From: Pseudomonas viridiflava
Lineage (GTDB): Bacteria; Pseudomonadota; Gammaproteobacteria; Pseudomonadales; Pseudomonadaceae
Direction of reading: 5' to 3'
Assembly (NCBI RefSeq): GCF_900583165.1
Contig: NZ_UTKY01000053.1
Coordinates: forward strand, 178,279-242,278
Length of the DNA: 64,000 bases
Shown: piece by piece, positions 1 to 8,590 of the stretch
How the letters are laid out: each line of letters opens with the position of its first letter
Position numbering within the stretch: the first letter of the stretch is position 1
Program-made: the position numbers and the translations under genes
The notes under the pieces: generated by a model
Databases searched by the model: none
Told to the model about the DNA's origin: nothing
The model's input: the letters and a program-made list of their open reading frames with translations, nothing else

Positions 1-440
1 CCCAGCGCATAGGCGGTATTAGTGAGTGTGTACTTGAGCGACAGCACCGACGCGGTTTCCTGAGGAGTCAATAATCGAGAGATGCACATGCGCACGGCAG
101 TCTCAAGCGATAAGTAGGCAAGATTAAGTAAAATGCACAGAGTGAAGATGAGAACCAGTGAACCGGACATGTGTAAACTCAGATAAACCGCCGACTGGAT
201 AACAGATGACGTCAGCATCAACGTCTTGATATTCAGGCTGTCGAGCATCGGGCCAAAAACAAGGCTGGACACAGAGCTAAGGAATACAAAACCACCGACA
301 AACAGTCCAATCTGATCCACCGAAAGGTCGTAGCGCTCTTTTAGAAAAATCAGGAAGTAAGACAGAAAAGCCGCTCGTGCTAACGTCGGAAAAAACGAAA
401 AAGGCACCACCCATGCTGAGCCACTAAACAACCGACTCAT
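1..440 (-). CDS. MFS transporter, N-terminal part (gene runs off the left edge)
   Basis: Translating the minus strand from the ATG at 440 gives an open frame of 146 residues to the window edge. It begins MSRLFSGSAWVVPFSFFPTL and continues with several hydrophobic helices (FVGGFVFLSSVSSLVFGPML, LVLIFTLCILLNLAYLALE). The loop FGPMLDSLN sits where major facilitator proteins carry the helix 2-3 GxxxDR-like loop. A good ribosome site (GGGAGG) precedes the start. The gene lies 10 nt after the methyltransferase stop, so it is probably the last visible gene of the biosynthetic operon. Export of the product and self-protection are the likely roles, inferred from context. The C-terminal half is outside the window. 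Confidence 0.85.
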   Translation of the reverse strand, partial: MSRLFSGSAWVVPFSFFPTLARAAFLSYFLIFLKERYDLSVDQIGLFVGGFVFLSSVSSLVFGPMLDSLNIKTLMLTSSVIQSAVYLSLHMSGSLVLIFTLCILLNLAYLSLETAVRMCISRLLTPQETASVLSLKYTLTNTAYAL

Positions 441-450
441 GGCCTCCCGT

Positions 451-1209
451 TTAAATACGTCCATAGACCACACGCGTTTGATAACTAAGCGAAACAAAAC
501 CGTTTTGCTGGTGTTGCTGATGCAAGGTGTTCAGAGCTTGACCCGCCGCACGGTACTCACGTGTGCCCGGCTGCGCTGCATAGGAGCAGGACATGGTTCT
601 ATTGAAAAGTCCGGCTGCACTCAATTGCTGGCGATTGTGGAAGGTGCGCTCCTCGAAGGGGCCCAAAAAAAACTTCTTGATCCGACTTTCCAGGGCCTTA
701 TCGATCTGTAACGTTTCGGCATAACGCTTGAAAACGCCTCGTAGCAGTTGTTCGTATGCTCGGTGAAACGCGTTGCAGTCTGGGCTGCGAATATTCCAGA
801 TAAGGATCACTGGATTGTTGGTCGCCAGCACCCGCCGGAATTCCGCTCGGGTATTGTCCGGTTCGAACCAGTGAAAGGACTGTCCACACACCAGCGCCGC
901 TACCGAGCGCGGCGCAACACCCAATTGCTCAGCCGTTCCGAGCTGGTAGCTCGCGCTTGGCTGGTCGTTGTTTGCCTCAGCCTTGGCCAGCATGCTTGCA
1001 TCAGGTTCGACTCCAATCGTCGGCATGCCGGCAGCAGCCAGTTGCCGTGTCAGTATCCCGGTTCCCGACCCAACATCCAGCACCGGCAAACCCAGCGACA
1101 AATCGAGTTGCCGTAGGATGAAAAAAATGGCCTCTGGCGGATAGGAAGGTCTGCTATGGTCGTAGATTTCGGATTTGTTGACGTATGCCGCAGAGAGTGG
1201 GGAGGTCAT
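451..1209 (-). CDS. class I SAM-dependent methyltransferase of the biosynthetic cluster
   Basis: The 252-residue protein shows the SAM-binding motif LDVGSGTGILTRQLAAAG at about residues 44-61, followed by an acidic motif II (GVEPDASML) that would bind the ribose hydroxyls. This is the fold of UbiE/Tam-type small-molecule methyltransferases. I chose the ATG at 1209 (MTSPLSAAYV), which follows the upstream stop by one base and has GAGG upstream. A longer frame to 1296 would overlap the previous gene heavily. It is cytosolic, with no signal peptide or membrane segment. In this operon it most likely O-, N- or C-methylates the NRPS/PKS product or an intermediate. The substrate cannot be read from the sequence. 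Confidence 0.85.
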   Translation of the reverse strand: MTSPLSAAYVNKSEIYDHSRPSYPPEAIFFILRQLDLSLGLPVLDVGSGTGILTRQLAAAGMPTIGVEPDASMLAKAEANNDQPSASYQLGTAEQLGVAPRSVAALVCGQSFHWFEPDNTRAEFRRVLATNNPVILIWNIRSPDCNAFHRAYEQLLRGVFKRYAETLQIDKALESRIKKFFLGPFEERTFHNRQQLSAAGLFNRTMSCSYAAQPGTREYRAAGQALNTLHQQHQQNGFVSLSYQTRVVYGRI

Positions 1210-1210
1210 T

Positions 1211-2128
1211 TCAAAACGCCTCGGAGAGATATTCACATCTTGCGTAGTCATCCAGAAGACGGGAAAACAGCGCAATGAAGTCTCTGGCGTAAGCAAAGGC
1301 CGGCCTGGGGCTTTTAATGCGATACAGGTCGTCCACGACGATCGAAAAGATGACCCTTACCGCACCATCATGGGCAAAGTAAGCGACGCTGTTGTAGTTG
1401 CGATACCCTATGCCGTGCTTGTCACCGACTTGGTCCGTATCTCTCAGCCAGCTCCTGATCGCAGTGCTATCTTGCTGAGCGCGCATGCAAGTCAAGCCGA
1501 ACGCGCACAACTGTGGACGAATAAACGCCTTACCAGCACTTAATCGACTGTTTGCACCTTTAACCAGTATTGACAACGCCACAACCAGATCGGATGCCGT
1601 GGTGGTATTGACAGCACTCAGCGGATGATCCGCCGCCAACGCTTCACTCGGTACCGCCGACAAATGCCAAGTGCCGGCCAGCCCCATGACCGTCGACAAC
1701 GCGTTCAGACGCTCAAGACCGAGTAAATCAACAAGATAAAAGGTCGCGATGTTATCGCTTAAACCCATCATCAACTTGAGCAGTTCCGCGATGGTGAATG
1801 CCCGGGGGCTGTCCAACAACCAAAGGCCGCCGCAGGTTTGAACACCCGCGTTCAGGTTATCCACAACGACACTGTCGCTCAATGTCAGCTCTCCCTGTTC
1901 AATCAGCAACAGCACCGCCACTAAGATATAAAGCTTGCGGGTACTTGAGGCCGGGACACGGGAGTGCTCATTAAACGCATGACGAGTATCACGAACGACA
2001 TCATGTATGCACCAGCGGTAGGTGCAGGCCGGTTCGTACTGCGCTCTTTCAAGCATGTGCTGCCCGATGACCTGCAATGACCCAACACCGCTAGCCAAGC
2101 CATCCCGCACCTGCGGTTCAATCCTCAT
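1211..2128 (-). CDS. class A beta-lactamase-like serine hydrolase, probably a biosynthetic enzyme
   Basis: The 305-residue protein has all the active-site motifs of the serine beta-lactamase/transpeptidase fold: S62-T-R-K65 (SxxK), S124-D-N126 (SDN loop) and K237-H-G239 in place of KTG. Glu162 lies before NTTTASDL at about the place of the class A omega-loop glutamate. There is no signal peptide, so it stays in the cytosol. That argues against a periplasmic resistance enzyme and for a tailoring, transacylating or hydrolytic step on the cluster product. It overlaps the thioesterase gene by 11 nt and is followed by the methyltransferase after one base. Cytosolic self-protection by hydrolysis remains possible. 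Confidence 0.8.
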   Translation of the reverse strand: MRIEPQVRDGLASGVGSLQVIGQHMLERAQYEPACTYRWCIHDVVRDTRHAFNEHSRVPASSTRKLYILVAVLLLIEQGELTLSDSVVVDNLNAGVQTCGGLWLLDSPRAFTIAELLKLMMGLSDNIATFYLVDLLGLERLNALSTVMGLAGTWHLSAVPSEALAADHPLSAVNTTTASDLVVALSILVKGANSRLSAGKAFIRPQLCAFGLTCMRAQQDSTAIRSWLRDTDQVGDKHGIGYRNYNSVAYFAHDGAVRVIFSIVVDDLYRIKSPRPAFAYARDFIALFSRLLDDYARCEYLSEAF

Positions 2129-2846
2129 TTAATACAAACTCCTGCAGTCTTTTCCCCACCAATCTGGCGACCAATATTGCTTGGGAGCGAATAAAAAAAT
2201 GATCCCCATCAATGACCGATACTTGGCATCCATTGGAGGTGTGAAATGCCCAGCCTGGATAATCGTCAAATAGACTGGTCACCTTGTCCCGGTTGCCCAG
2301 CAATAGATCAATAGGCACGGAAACAGGAGTAACTGTGCGTTTCGAAAGATCGATAGCCAACTGAAAGTCGGCCCTGATCATAGGCAGTGCCGTGTTCATC
2401 AGTGCCGGATTGGCCATCAATTCCGGCGGTGTTCCCCCTAAGTCTGCCAACATCCGCAATAAGGCTGAATCGCTCAGATCTCGCTCACGGGTACGCATCG
2501 CCTCGGAAAACCGCTCAGGCGCCAGGCACCCGCTGATAAACAATCGCACGGCTTTTAGTCCTCGTGTTTGCTCTAACACGCACTGGAACTCAAACGCGAC
2601 ACGCCCGCCTAGGCTGTGTCCAAAGAGGGCAAAAGGATGAACGCACCATCGAGCATACTCAGCCATCAAGTAGTCGATCAGTCCATCACGGGTGAGCAAC
2701 GCCGGTGCGTGCTTCAGCCCACCCCGTAGCGGAATTTCAACGGGAATCACCCTGATATTTGGCAACACACGACGCCAGCGCGCATAAAAACCGGCACTAC
2801 CCCCCGCGTAGGAGAAGCACAGCAGTGTAAGCGGCTCAGTGCTCAT
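2118..2846 (-). CDS. type II thioesterase of the NRPS/PKS cluster
   Basis: This 242-residue alpha/beta hydrolase begins with the family signature LLCFSYAGGSAGFYARWRRV. It has the nucleophile elbow GHSLGG (Ser78), an aspartate in LLLGNRDKV and the catalytic histidine in GDHFF. Length and motifs match stand-alone (type II) thioesterases such as GrsT or TycF, which clear misprimed or stalled acyl groups from carrier proteins. The start at 2846 overlaps the end of the megasynthase by 11 nt, so the two are probably translationally coupled. The megasynthase has no terminal TE domain of its own, so this protein could also take part in product release. That is inference. Confidence 0.9.
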   Translation of the reverse strand: MSTEPLTLLCFSYAGGSAGFYARWRRVLPNIRVIPVEIPLRGGLKHAPALLTRDGLIDYLMAEYARWCVHPFALFGHSLGGRVAFEFQCVLEQTRGLKAVRLFISGCLAPERFSEAMRTRERDLSDSALLRMLADLGGTPPELMANPALMNTALPMIRADFQLAIDLSKRTVTPVSVPIDLLLGNRDKVTSLFDDYPGWAFHTSNGCQVSVIDGDHFFIRSQAILVARLVGKRLQEFVLNED

Positions 2847-5800
2847 CGGTCGCGCTCGCCAGGCTAAGCAACTGGTTCAGGTAACGCACCATGCGATGCC
2901 CCCAGCCCTCAACCTCTGCGGTTGAGAACCGCGGCGTGTGGTGCCAGAAGTTGAATCGCAAATCACCTCCATTGATTTCAACTACCAGATGCAGACCCGG
3001 CACTCGCCGCATGTCTTCGATATTGGCCCCCGACAACAACCCTTCCGATACTGGACCGAGGATCTCTACGCCTTCGATTCGAACCTTACCCGGGGACTCA
3101 GAGCAGTGGCGATAGCTGAGGAAGTTGATGCCCACATCCGAAAAGTAGGTGTCGCCAGCCATTGCGCAAAACGTCGGCACTTCATCTATCAGCATGGACG
3201 GATGCATGAGCGGATAACCCTGAAGGGCCTCCAGCGTGCGTGCAACCGTAGCGATACCGCTCAACCAGTCGTGATGCACCGTGATCGGTACCGGTAGCGG
3301 AGCGGTGAACGGACCGATCACATTGTTGAATTCGCTCAAGCCACGCCCACTGTTGATTGCACAGATAATCAACTGATCACAACCAATGACGTCAGCCATT
3401 GTCTTGGCATAAACATACAAAATCGCATTAAAAACGCTGAATCCATAGCGATCAGCCAGCTCGCTCAAAATACGGTTCCCATCGCTGACTTCGACGCTGT
3501 ACCTGGACGCCAAGCACGCTGCAGTAGAGGCAAAACCCGGATGTGCAGGCAGGACAGTAGGGCCTTCAAAAGCGTTGAACAGCCCCTTGAAGAAACCGGC
3601 GTCAATGCCCCATTGCTGACTCAGATATTGCTGCTGGCGACGTGCATAATCCGCGTAGCAGATGTCGTGATCCATACGACTCAAGGGTTGATGCTCGGCG
3701 AGTCTGTGCAGACACTCACCAAACCGGTCAAAGAATAGGGTCAGGGACTTCCCATCGAACTCCAGATGTTGAACCCCTATCAATGCGATGAAAAATGGCT
3801 CCCCAACATCGATAAAGTGAATCGCCCAAGTCACATTGTTTTCTGGCTTAGGCAATGCCTGCGCCATGGCCTGCACACGAGCGGCGATATGCTTTGTTTT
3901 GCCCGCAGCCGTGTGTGAAGACAAATCTGTAAACAGCACGCCAAAGTCCTGAAGGACTTCAGCTGTGGTTCTAACGACGGGTTGTCCTTGCGGAAAATAC
4001 GTTCGCAGCAAGCGGTGCTCATCCACTACCCGGAACAACGCTTTTCGGCAGTGTTCAGCATCGAAGCGACAGTAAATCAAATAAGGGATGATGCGGAGTC
4101 CGTAGTCCTTGCCAATAAGCGAAATCCAGCGCTTTTGTTGCAGTGAAACGGCTATGTCCAGCGTTTCAACAGAGTCGTTGTGCTTGCTATGAACTGCATG
4201 CCACGCTGGTTTATTGACGTGCGCCACAAGGGCCGCCTGTAATTCGCTTAACGCCTGCATGGCATTTAGATGTTTGACGGTCAACGGCAGTTCAAATTGC
4301 GTAACGAGTGCATTCTTCAGTTGAACCAGCGCCAACGAGTCAAAACCCAGAGCCTTGAAACCAAACGCTTTGATCTTGTCGTAGCCACAGTTCGGCGCTT
4401 CAAGACCCACCAGCGAATCAACTGTCGCTACGAGCCAGGTCTCGAGCACGCCAACCACCTGAGCGTTGTCGGTGCACTCAAGAAGGTGAGCCGAAACTCC
4501 GACCGGCCTGGCCCTATGTTGATTGTTGTTGTCCGTTATTAGTTGCTCAAGGAACCGTGCACACACCCGGGACCTGTCTCCCAAGGCCTTGGCGTCAATG
4601 TTCATGAACCCCGCAACTCTGGAGGGTCCGGCCAGTAGTTGGCGGACAACAAAAAAACCTTCTTCACAGCTGTGGCTGTTCAAGCCAGTGGCTTTGAGCA
4701 TCTGCATTCGTCGATGGTTACCGCAAAGCTTTCCAGCATCGCCCCATACCCCCCAATTGATTGTCACTACCTTGGATGCCCGGCAGAACAATGTGTCATG
4801 GGCGGCGTCGAGAAAGGCACTGGCTGCACCATAGGTCGACTGTCCACCATTACCCAGAATTGAAGTGGAAGAAGAGAAATTGAACACACACTCAATCTCC
4901 CGCTTCTGGTCGCATAGCAGTTGATAAAGAGTCAGGACACTCGTGCATTTTGCGTCGAACGCGCGCTGCAGATCTTCAACCTGAACCTCATTGGCCAACT
5001 GGTCATGGAGATCGACGGCCAGATTGAAAATGGTCAACGTGCCAAGCACTGTGGATTGCAGCCAATTCGCACATTCATCGCGCCCTTGCTTTGACGCAAG
5101 GTCGACCCCCAGATACCGGACATTCGGGTAACGCATCATCAGCGCCTGCATCGCCTCACTAGGCGCTGATGAGCGTCCGAGAACATGAATGCACCGGATC
5201 TGATCAGCGCAAAGGCTTTCGATCAACTGCCTGCCGATGCCGCCAGCACCGCCGATCAGTAGGTAGCTTTGATCGGCAGGGAAACGATAGCGGACGTCAT
5301 TGCTATCCCTGGCCCTTTCCAGCCGTAGTACAAAAGCTTGCGCTTGCCTGACCGTAACGACGAGCTCGTCGGTAAACGGCAACAATACAATTGGGTTGGC
5401 TTCCTCAAAACCTGTGGGCGATTGCCCCCTGATAAAGTGTAGGACCGTCACTTTCCAGTCAGGCTCTTCGATCAACACAGAGCGAAGCATGCCCACAACA
5501 CTGTTTGCCACCGGGTTGAGGCTCATGTCCTCCTCGCGGATGACCGATGTGGCGAACAACAGACAAAAATGTGGTTGTCGATCATGCCCCACAGGCACAG
5601 AGCGCAACAGGTTCAAGACACCTGCACAGACATCGATTGCAGTCGATACGTCATTGTTCGGCAAGTGCCGCAGGTCGAGATACACTCGGTCCAAGCCGTC
5701 AACATCCTCCTTCCAGATGCCGTCAAATTCCAGCGCGGCAACATTCAAGGCTTCACGCGATGATGCGTCGTTGCCCATCAAGCGATTCAATGCGAAGCAG

Positions 5801-8589
5801 CGGAACTGGCGGAAGGCGTTTTCCAGATAGCGGGTTTCAGCCTTGTTGAATGTCTCGTTTGGCGTGAGGAACAACACCTTTTGCCCGGCAGCCGAGTGGC
5901 TACTCATCCACTCCACTGTCAGCGGGCGCCACACTGACTGATAGGCTTGTCCGGCCAAAGCGTGAGCCGGCCCAGACGCTTCAATCCAGCAGCGAACGCG
6001 CTGGAAAGGATACGTCGGCAAACCCGTCAAAACCGGCGCCCGCTCTTGTGTGAATGGAAGATGAGCATCAGTGCCCGCCCTGAACAACTCACCCAGCATC
6101 TTCAAGTATTGTCGATGATCCAAATGCCCTCCCCTTGCCATGGGCAGCACACTCAATCGATCTGCGGCCTCACTGAGCACCAGACCGGACAAAATGGCTT
6201 TCGGCCCAATCTCGACCAAATGAGTGCAACCCAGCTCAAGTGCTGAGGCAACGCTCGCTCGGAAACTCACGGTTTGACGCAACTGACGACGCCAGTAATG
6301 CGACGTTGCCACCTCATCGCTCATCAGCGTGCCGGTTACCGTGGAAATGAAAGGCAAAACAGGTAGGTTCAATTCGAAACTATTCAGATGGGCTTCAAAG
6401 CGGTCTAGCAAAGGGTCTAACAACGAGGAGTGCCCGGGACGTGAAATCTTCAAGCGCGTTGCGCTTACTCCTAAGCTGTCCGCGTTTTTTATGAGCTGCT
6501 CAACCGCTTCCAACGCTCCGGAAACCACCGTGTTACTTATCGAATTCAAAGCGGCAATCGACAGCACACCAGGAGTGCCTTCGATTAATCTCGACACGCA
6601 CTGGTGATCGCCCCCAAGGGCCACCATGGCACCGATATCTCCCAACGAGTCCAGCAATCGGCTGCGCTGTACAAGCATCCGAAAACCCTGCTCGGCAGTG
6701 AACACACCTGCGACGCAAGCAGCCGCGTACTCACCCAAGCTATGCCCGAACAGTGCCACAGGGATTAGCCCACTACTCAGAAACAGCCGAGCCATCGACA
6801 CTTGAAGAGCAAACGTCATGGGCTGCGAGAACGTAATATCTTCCTCGATTTTCCAGTTGATACGGGGATTGAACAACAGCTCTGCGGCAGAGGCACCGAA
6901 GACGTCTCGGCAGACTGGATCGAATCCGTCCAGTTCGTCCTTGAACAGCGCTTCATGGAGATAGAGCTCTCGCCCCATGTCCCGATGTTCACCCCCTTGG
7001 CCCGAAAATATCAGCCCGACCCTTGGCGAGCTCACAGCCGGCGGCCGAGCCCCGAAGGTCAATCCATTAAGTGCGTCGATGGCCTCCCTGCGATTGCTGG
7101 CGATGACGTACGCCCGTTGCTCGAATATCGATCTGGAATGAAGAAGATTGGCGGCGAACAAGGGGAAGTTCTCGTCCGGTTGATCTTCAAGAAACTGACG
7201 GTAGCCAGTGCATAGCTGTTGCAGGCCGTCTATCGTTTTGGCCGAGACTGGAATCAGGCAGGTCCGCTCAAATTCGAGTGGTGAACTAGCACCCTTGCGA
7301 ACCGGTGCCGTCTCGACAATCAGGTGTGAGTTATTGCCACCCAAGCCAAAGCTACTGACCCCTACGATGACTTCAGGATCACTGAGGACTACTCGTTGCC
7401 GGTTGACGGCAAAAGGGGTTTCCTCAATGTAGAGATTAGGGTTGTACTGTTCGAAATTGATGGTCGGGGGAATTATCTTGTGCCGAGTGATCAGGACAGC
7501 CTTGATCAGACCGGCCAGGCCAGCCGCCCAGCCCAAGTGCCCGATGTTGCCTTTGACACTCCCAAGGTGACAGGTGTGTTCGCGATCACGGCCGACATAG
7601 GCATTGGCCAAGGCTTTGATTTCAATGGGGTCCCCGATGGGGGTAGCAGTACCATGGGCTTCGACGTAACTAACCTGCCCCGGATCAACACCGGCGATAG
7701 CGAGTGCTTCACGAATGACCCGTGCCTGCCCTGCCACAGAAGGTGCCGACATGCCCGCTCTAAAAGCGCCGTCATTGTTGGTGGCGACCGAGCGAATCAC
7801 GGCATGGATCTGATCACCGTCAGCCAGTGCGTCACTGAGTCTCTTTAGTCCTACCACCGCGGCCCCCGAACCAAACACCGTACCGCTGGCCTTAACATCG
7901 AACGGACGACAATGCCCATCGGCGCTGAACGGCATGCCGGGCTCAAAGTAGTACGGCATTGATTGCGGTACAGAGATCCCAGCGGCACCGACCAGTGCCG
8001 CGTCGCACTCTCTCAGCAATAGCGCCTGTATGGCGGCTTGAATACCGAATATCGAGGTCGCACAAGCGGCCTGAACGTTTACTGCAGGACCACAACAATT
8101 GAGTTTGTAGGCGATGCGGCTGGCGAGGAATTCTTTATCCGTGGCCATGAACTGCGCAAGTGCTTCGCAGGATTGATACAGACCACAGGCACTGTCGCGA
8201 TCACGCTGAGCATGAATATTGTTGATGAAATAGGAGCTGGGGCCAGCACCACAAAATACGCCAACAGAACCGGCCTGCGCGTGTAACGATGCATCCTCCA
8301 ACACCTCCCATGCACACTCGAGCAAGATTCTGTGTTGGGGATCCAGCAACTGGGCTTCCTTGTAACTAAACCCGAAAAACTCGTAATCAAAGTCTTCTAG
8401 ACCCGCAAGCTCGGCGCGAGCCAGAATCTGCCCCTGCGCGCCGGTCTCGACATGAATGCTTTCAACACCTTCCAACAGGTTTTGCCAGTATTGGTGGACC
8501 GATGTGGCCCCTGGAAATCGGCAAGACATACCGATAATCGCAATATGGCTTTCATCATTCAGTCCCTGGTGTTCTTCATGAGCGCGCAT
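2836..8589 (-). CDS. hybrid PKS-NRPS megasynthase, KS-AT-KR-ACP-C
   Basis: The protein has 1917 residues when started at the ATG at 8589 (MRAHEEHQGL), one base after the stop of the upstream NRPS gene; an ORF to 8775 would overlap that gene by 185 nt. Domains in order: KS (about 13-430; Cys176 in AACATS, His312 in EAHGTA, His351 in NIGHLG); AT (about 520-800; Ser617 in GHSLG; RPGH at 717-720 replacing HAFH/YASH); KR (about 1105-1290; GGAGGIG, Tyr1253 in STYGAAS); ACP (Ser1418 in LGFDSLAL); and a C-terminal condensation-fold domain (about 1470-1917) with QHLEFDG instead of HHxxxDG. No DH, ER, MT or TE domain is visible. It should extend the aminoacyl unit from the upstream A-PCP protein by one reduced polyketide unit and then condense or release it. 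Confidence 0.93.
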   Translation of the reverse strand: MRAHEEHQGLNDESHIAIIGMSCRFPGATSVHQYWQNLLEGVESIHVETGAQGQILARAELAGLEDFDYEFFGFSYKEAQLLDPQHRILLECAWEVLEDASLHAQAGSVGVFCGAGPSSYFINNIHAQRDRDSACGLYQSCEALAQFMATDKEFLASRIAYKLNCCGPAVNVQAACATSIFGIQAAIQALLLRECDAALVGAAGISVPQSMPYYFEPGMPFSADGHCRPFDVKASGTVFGSGAAVVGLKRLSDALADGDQIHAVIRSVATNNDGAFRAGMSAPSVAGQARVIREALAIAGVDPGQVSYVEAHGTATPIGDPIEIKALANAYVGRDREHTCHLGSVKGNIGHLGWAAGLAGLIKAVLITRHKIIPPTINFEQYNPNLYIEETPFAVNRQRVVLSDPEVIVGVSSFGLGGNNSHLIVETAPVRKGASSPLEFERTCLIPVSAKTIDGLQQLCTGYRQFLEDQPDENFPLFAANLLHSRSIFEQRAYVIASNRREAIDALNGLTFGARPPAVSSPRVGLIFSGQGGEHRDMGRELYLHEALFKDELDGFDPVCRDVFGASAAELLFNPRINWKIEEDITFSQPMTFALQVSMARLFLSSGLIPVALFGHSLGEYAAACVAGVFTAEQGFRMLVQRSRLLDSLGDIGAMVALGGDHQCVSRLIEGTPGVLSIAALNSISNTVVSGALEAVEQLIKNADSLGVSATRLKISRPGHSSLLDPLLDRFEAHLNSFELNLPVLPFISTVTGTLMSDEVATSHYWRRQLRQTVSFRASVASALELGCTHLVEIGPKAILSGLVLSEAADRLSVLPMARGGHLDHRQYLKMLGELFRAGTDAHLPFTQERAPVLTGLPTYPFQRVRCWIEASGPAHALAGQAYQSVWRPLTVEWMSSHSAAGQKVLFLTPNETFNKAETRYLENAFRQFRCFALNRLMGNDASSREALNVAALEFDGIWKEDVDGLDRVYLDLRHLPNNDVSTAIDVCAGVLNLLRSVPVGHDRQPHFCLLFATSVIREEDMSLNPVANSVVGMLRSVLIEEPDWKVTVLHFIRGQSPTGFEEANPIVLLPFTDELVVTVRQAQAFVLRLERARDSNDVRYRFPADQSYLLIGGAGGIGRQLIESLCADQIRCIHVLGRSSAPSEAMQALMMRYPNVRYLGVDLASKQGRDECANWLQSTVLGTLTIFNLAVDLHDQLANEVQVEDLQRAFDAKCTSVLTLYQLLCDQKREIECVFNFSSSTSILGNGGQSTYGAASAFLDAAHDTLFCRASKVVTINWGVWGDAGKLCGNHRRMQMLKATGLNSHSCEEGFFVVRQLLAGPSRVAGFMNIDAKALGDRSRVCARFLEQLITDNNNQHRARPVGVSAHLLECTDNAQVVGVLETWLVATVDSLVGLEAPNCGYDKIKAFGFKALGFDSLALVQLKNALVTQFELPLTVKHLNAMQALSELQAALVAHVNKPAWHAVHSKHNDSVETLDIAVSLQQKRWISLIGKDYGLRIIPYLIYCRFDAEHCRKALFRVVDEHRLLRTYFPQGQPVVRTTAEVLQDFGVLFTDLSSHTAAGKTKHIAARVQAMAQALPKPENNVTWAIHFIDVGEPFFIALIGVQHLEFDGKSLTLFFDRFGECLHRLAEHQPLSRMDHDICYADYARRQQQYLSQQWGIDAGFFKGLFNAFEGPTVLPAHPGFASTAACLASRYSVEVSDGNRILSELADRYGFSVFNAILYVYAKTMADVIGCDQLIICAINSGRGLSEFNNVIGPFTAPLPVPITVHHDWLSGIATVARTLEALQGYPLMHPSMLIDEVPTFCAMAGDTYFSDVGINFLSYRHCSESPGKVRIEGVEILGPVSEGLLSGANIEDMRRVPGLHLVVEINGGDLRFNFWHHTPRFSTAEVEGWGHRMVRYLNQLLSLASATDEH

Positions 8590-8590
8590 G

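Noticed and set aside
1211..2128. A classical beta-lactamase resistance gene
   Set aside because: There is no signal peptide, the KTG motif is KHG, and the gene is embedded in a biosynthetic operon, so a resistance label would mislead.
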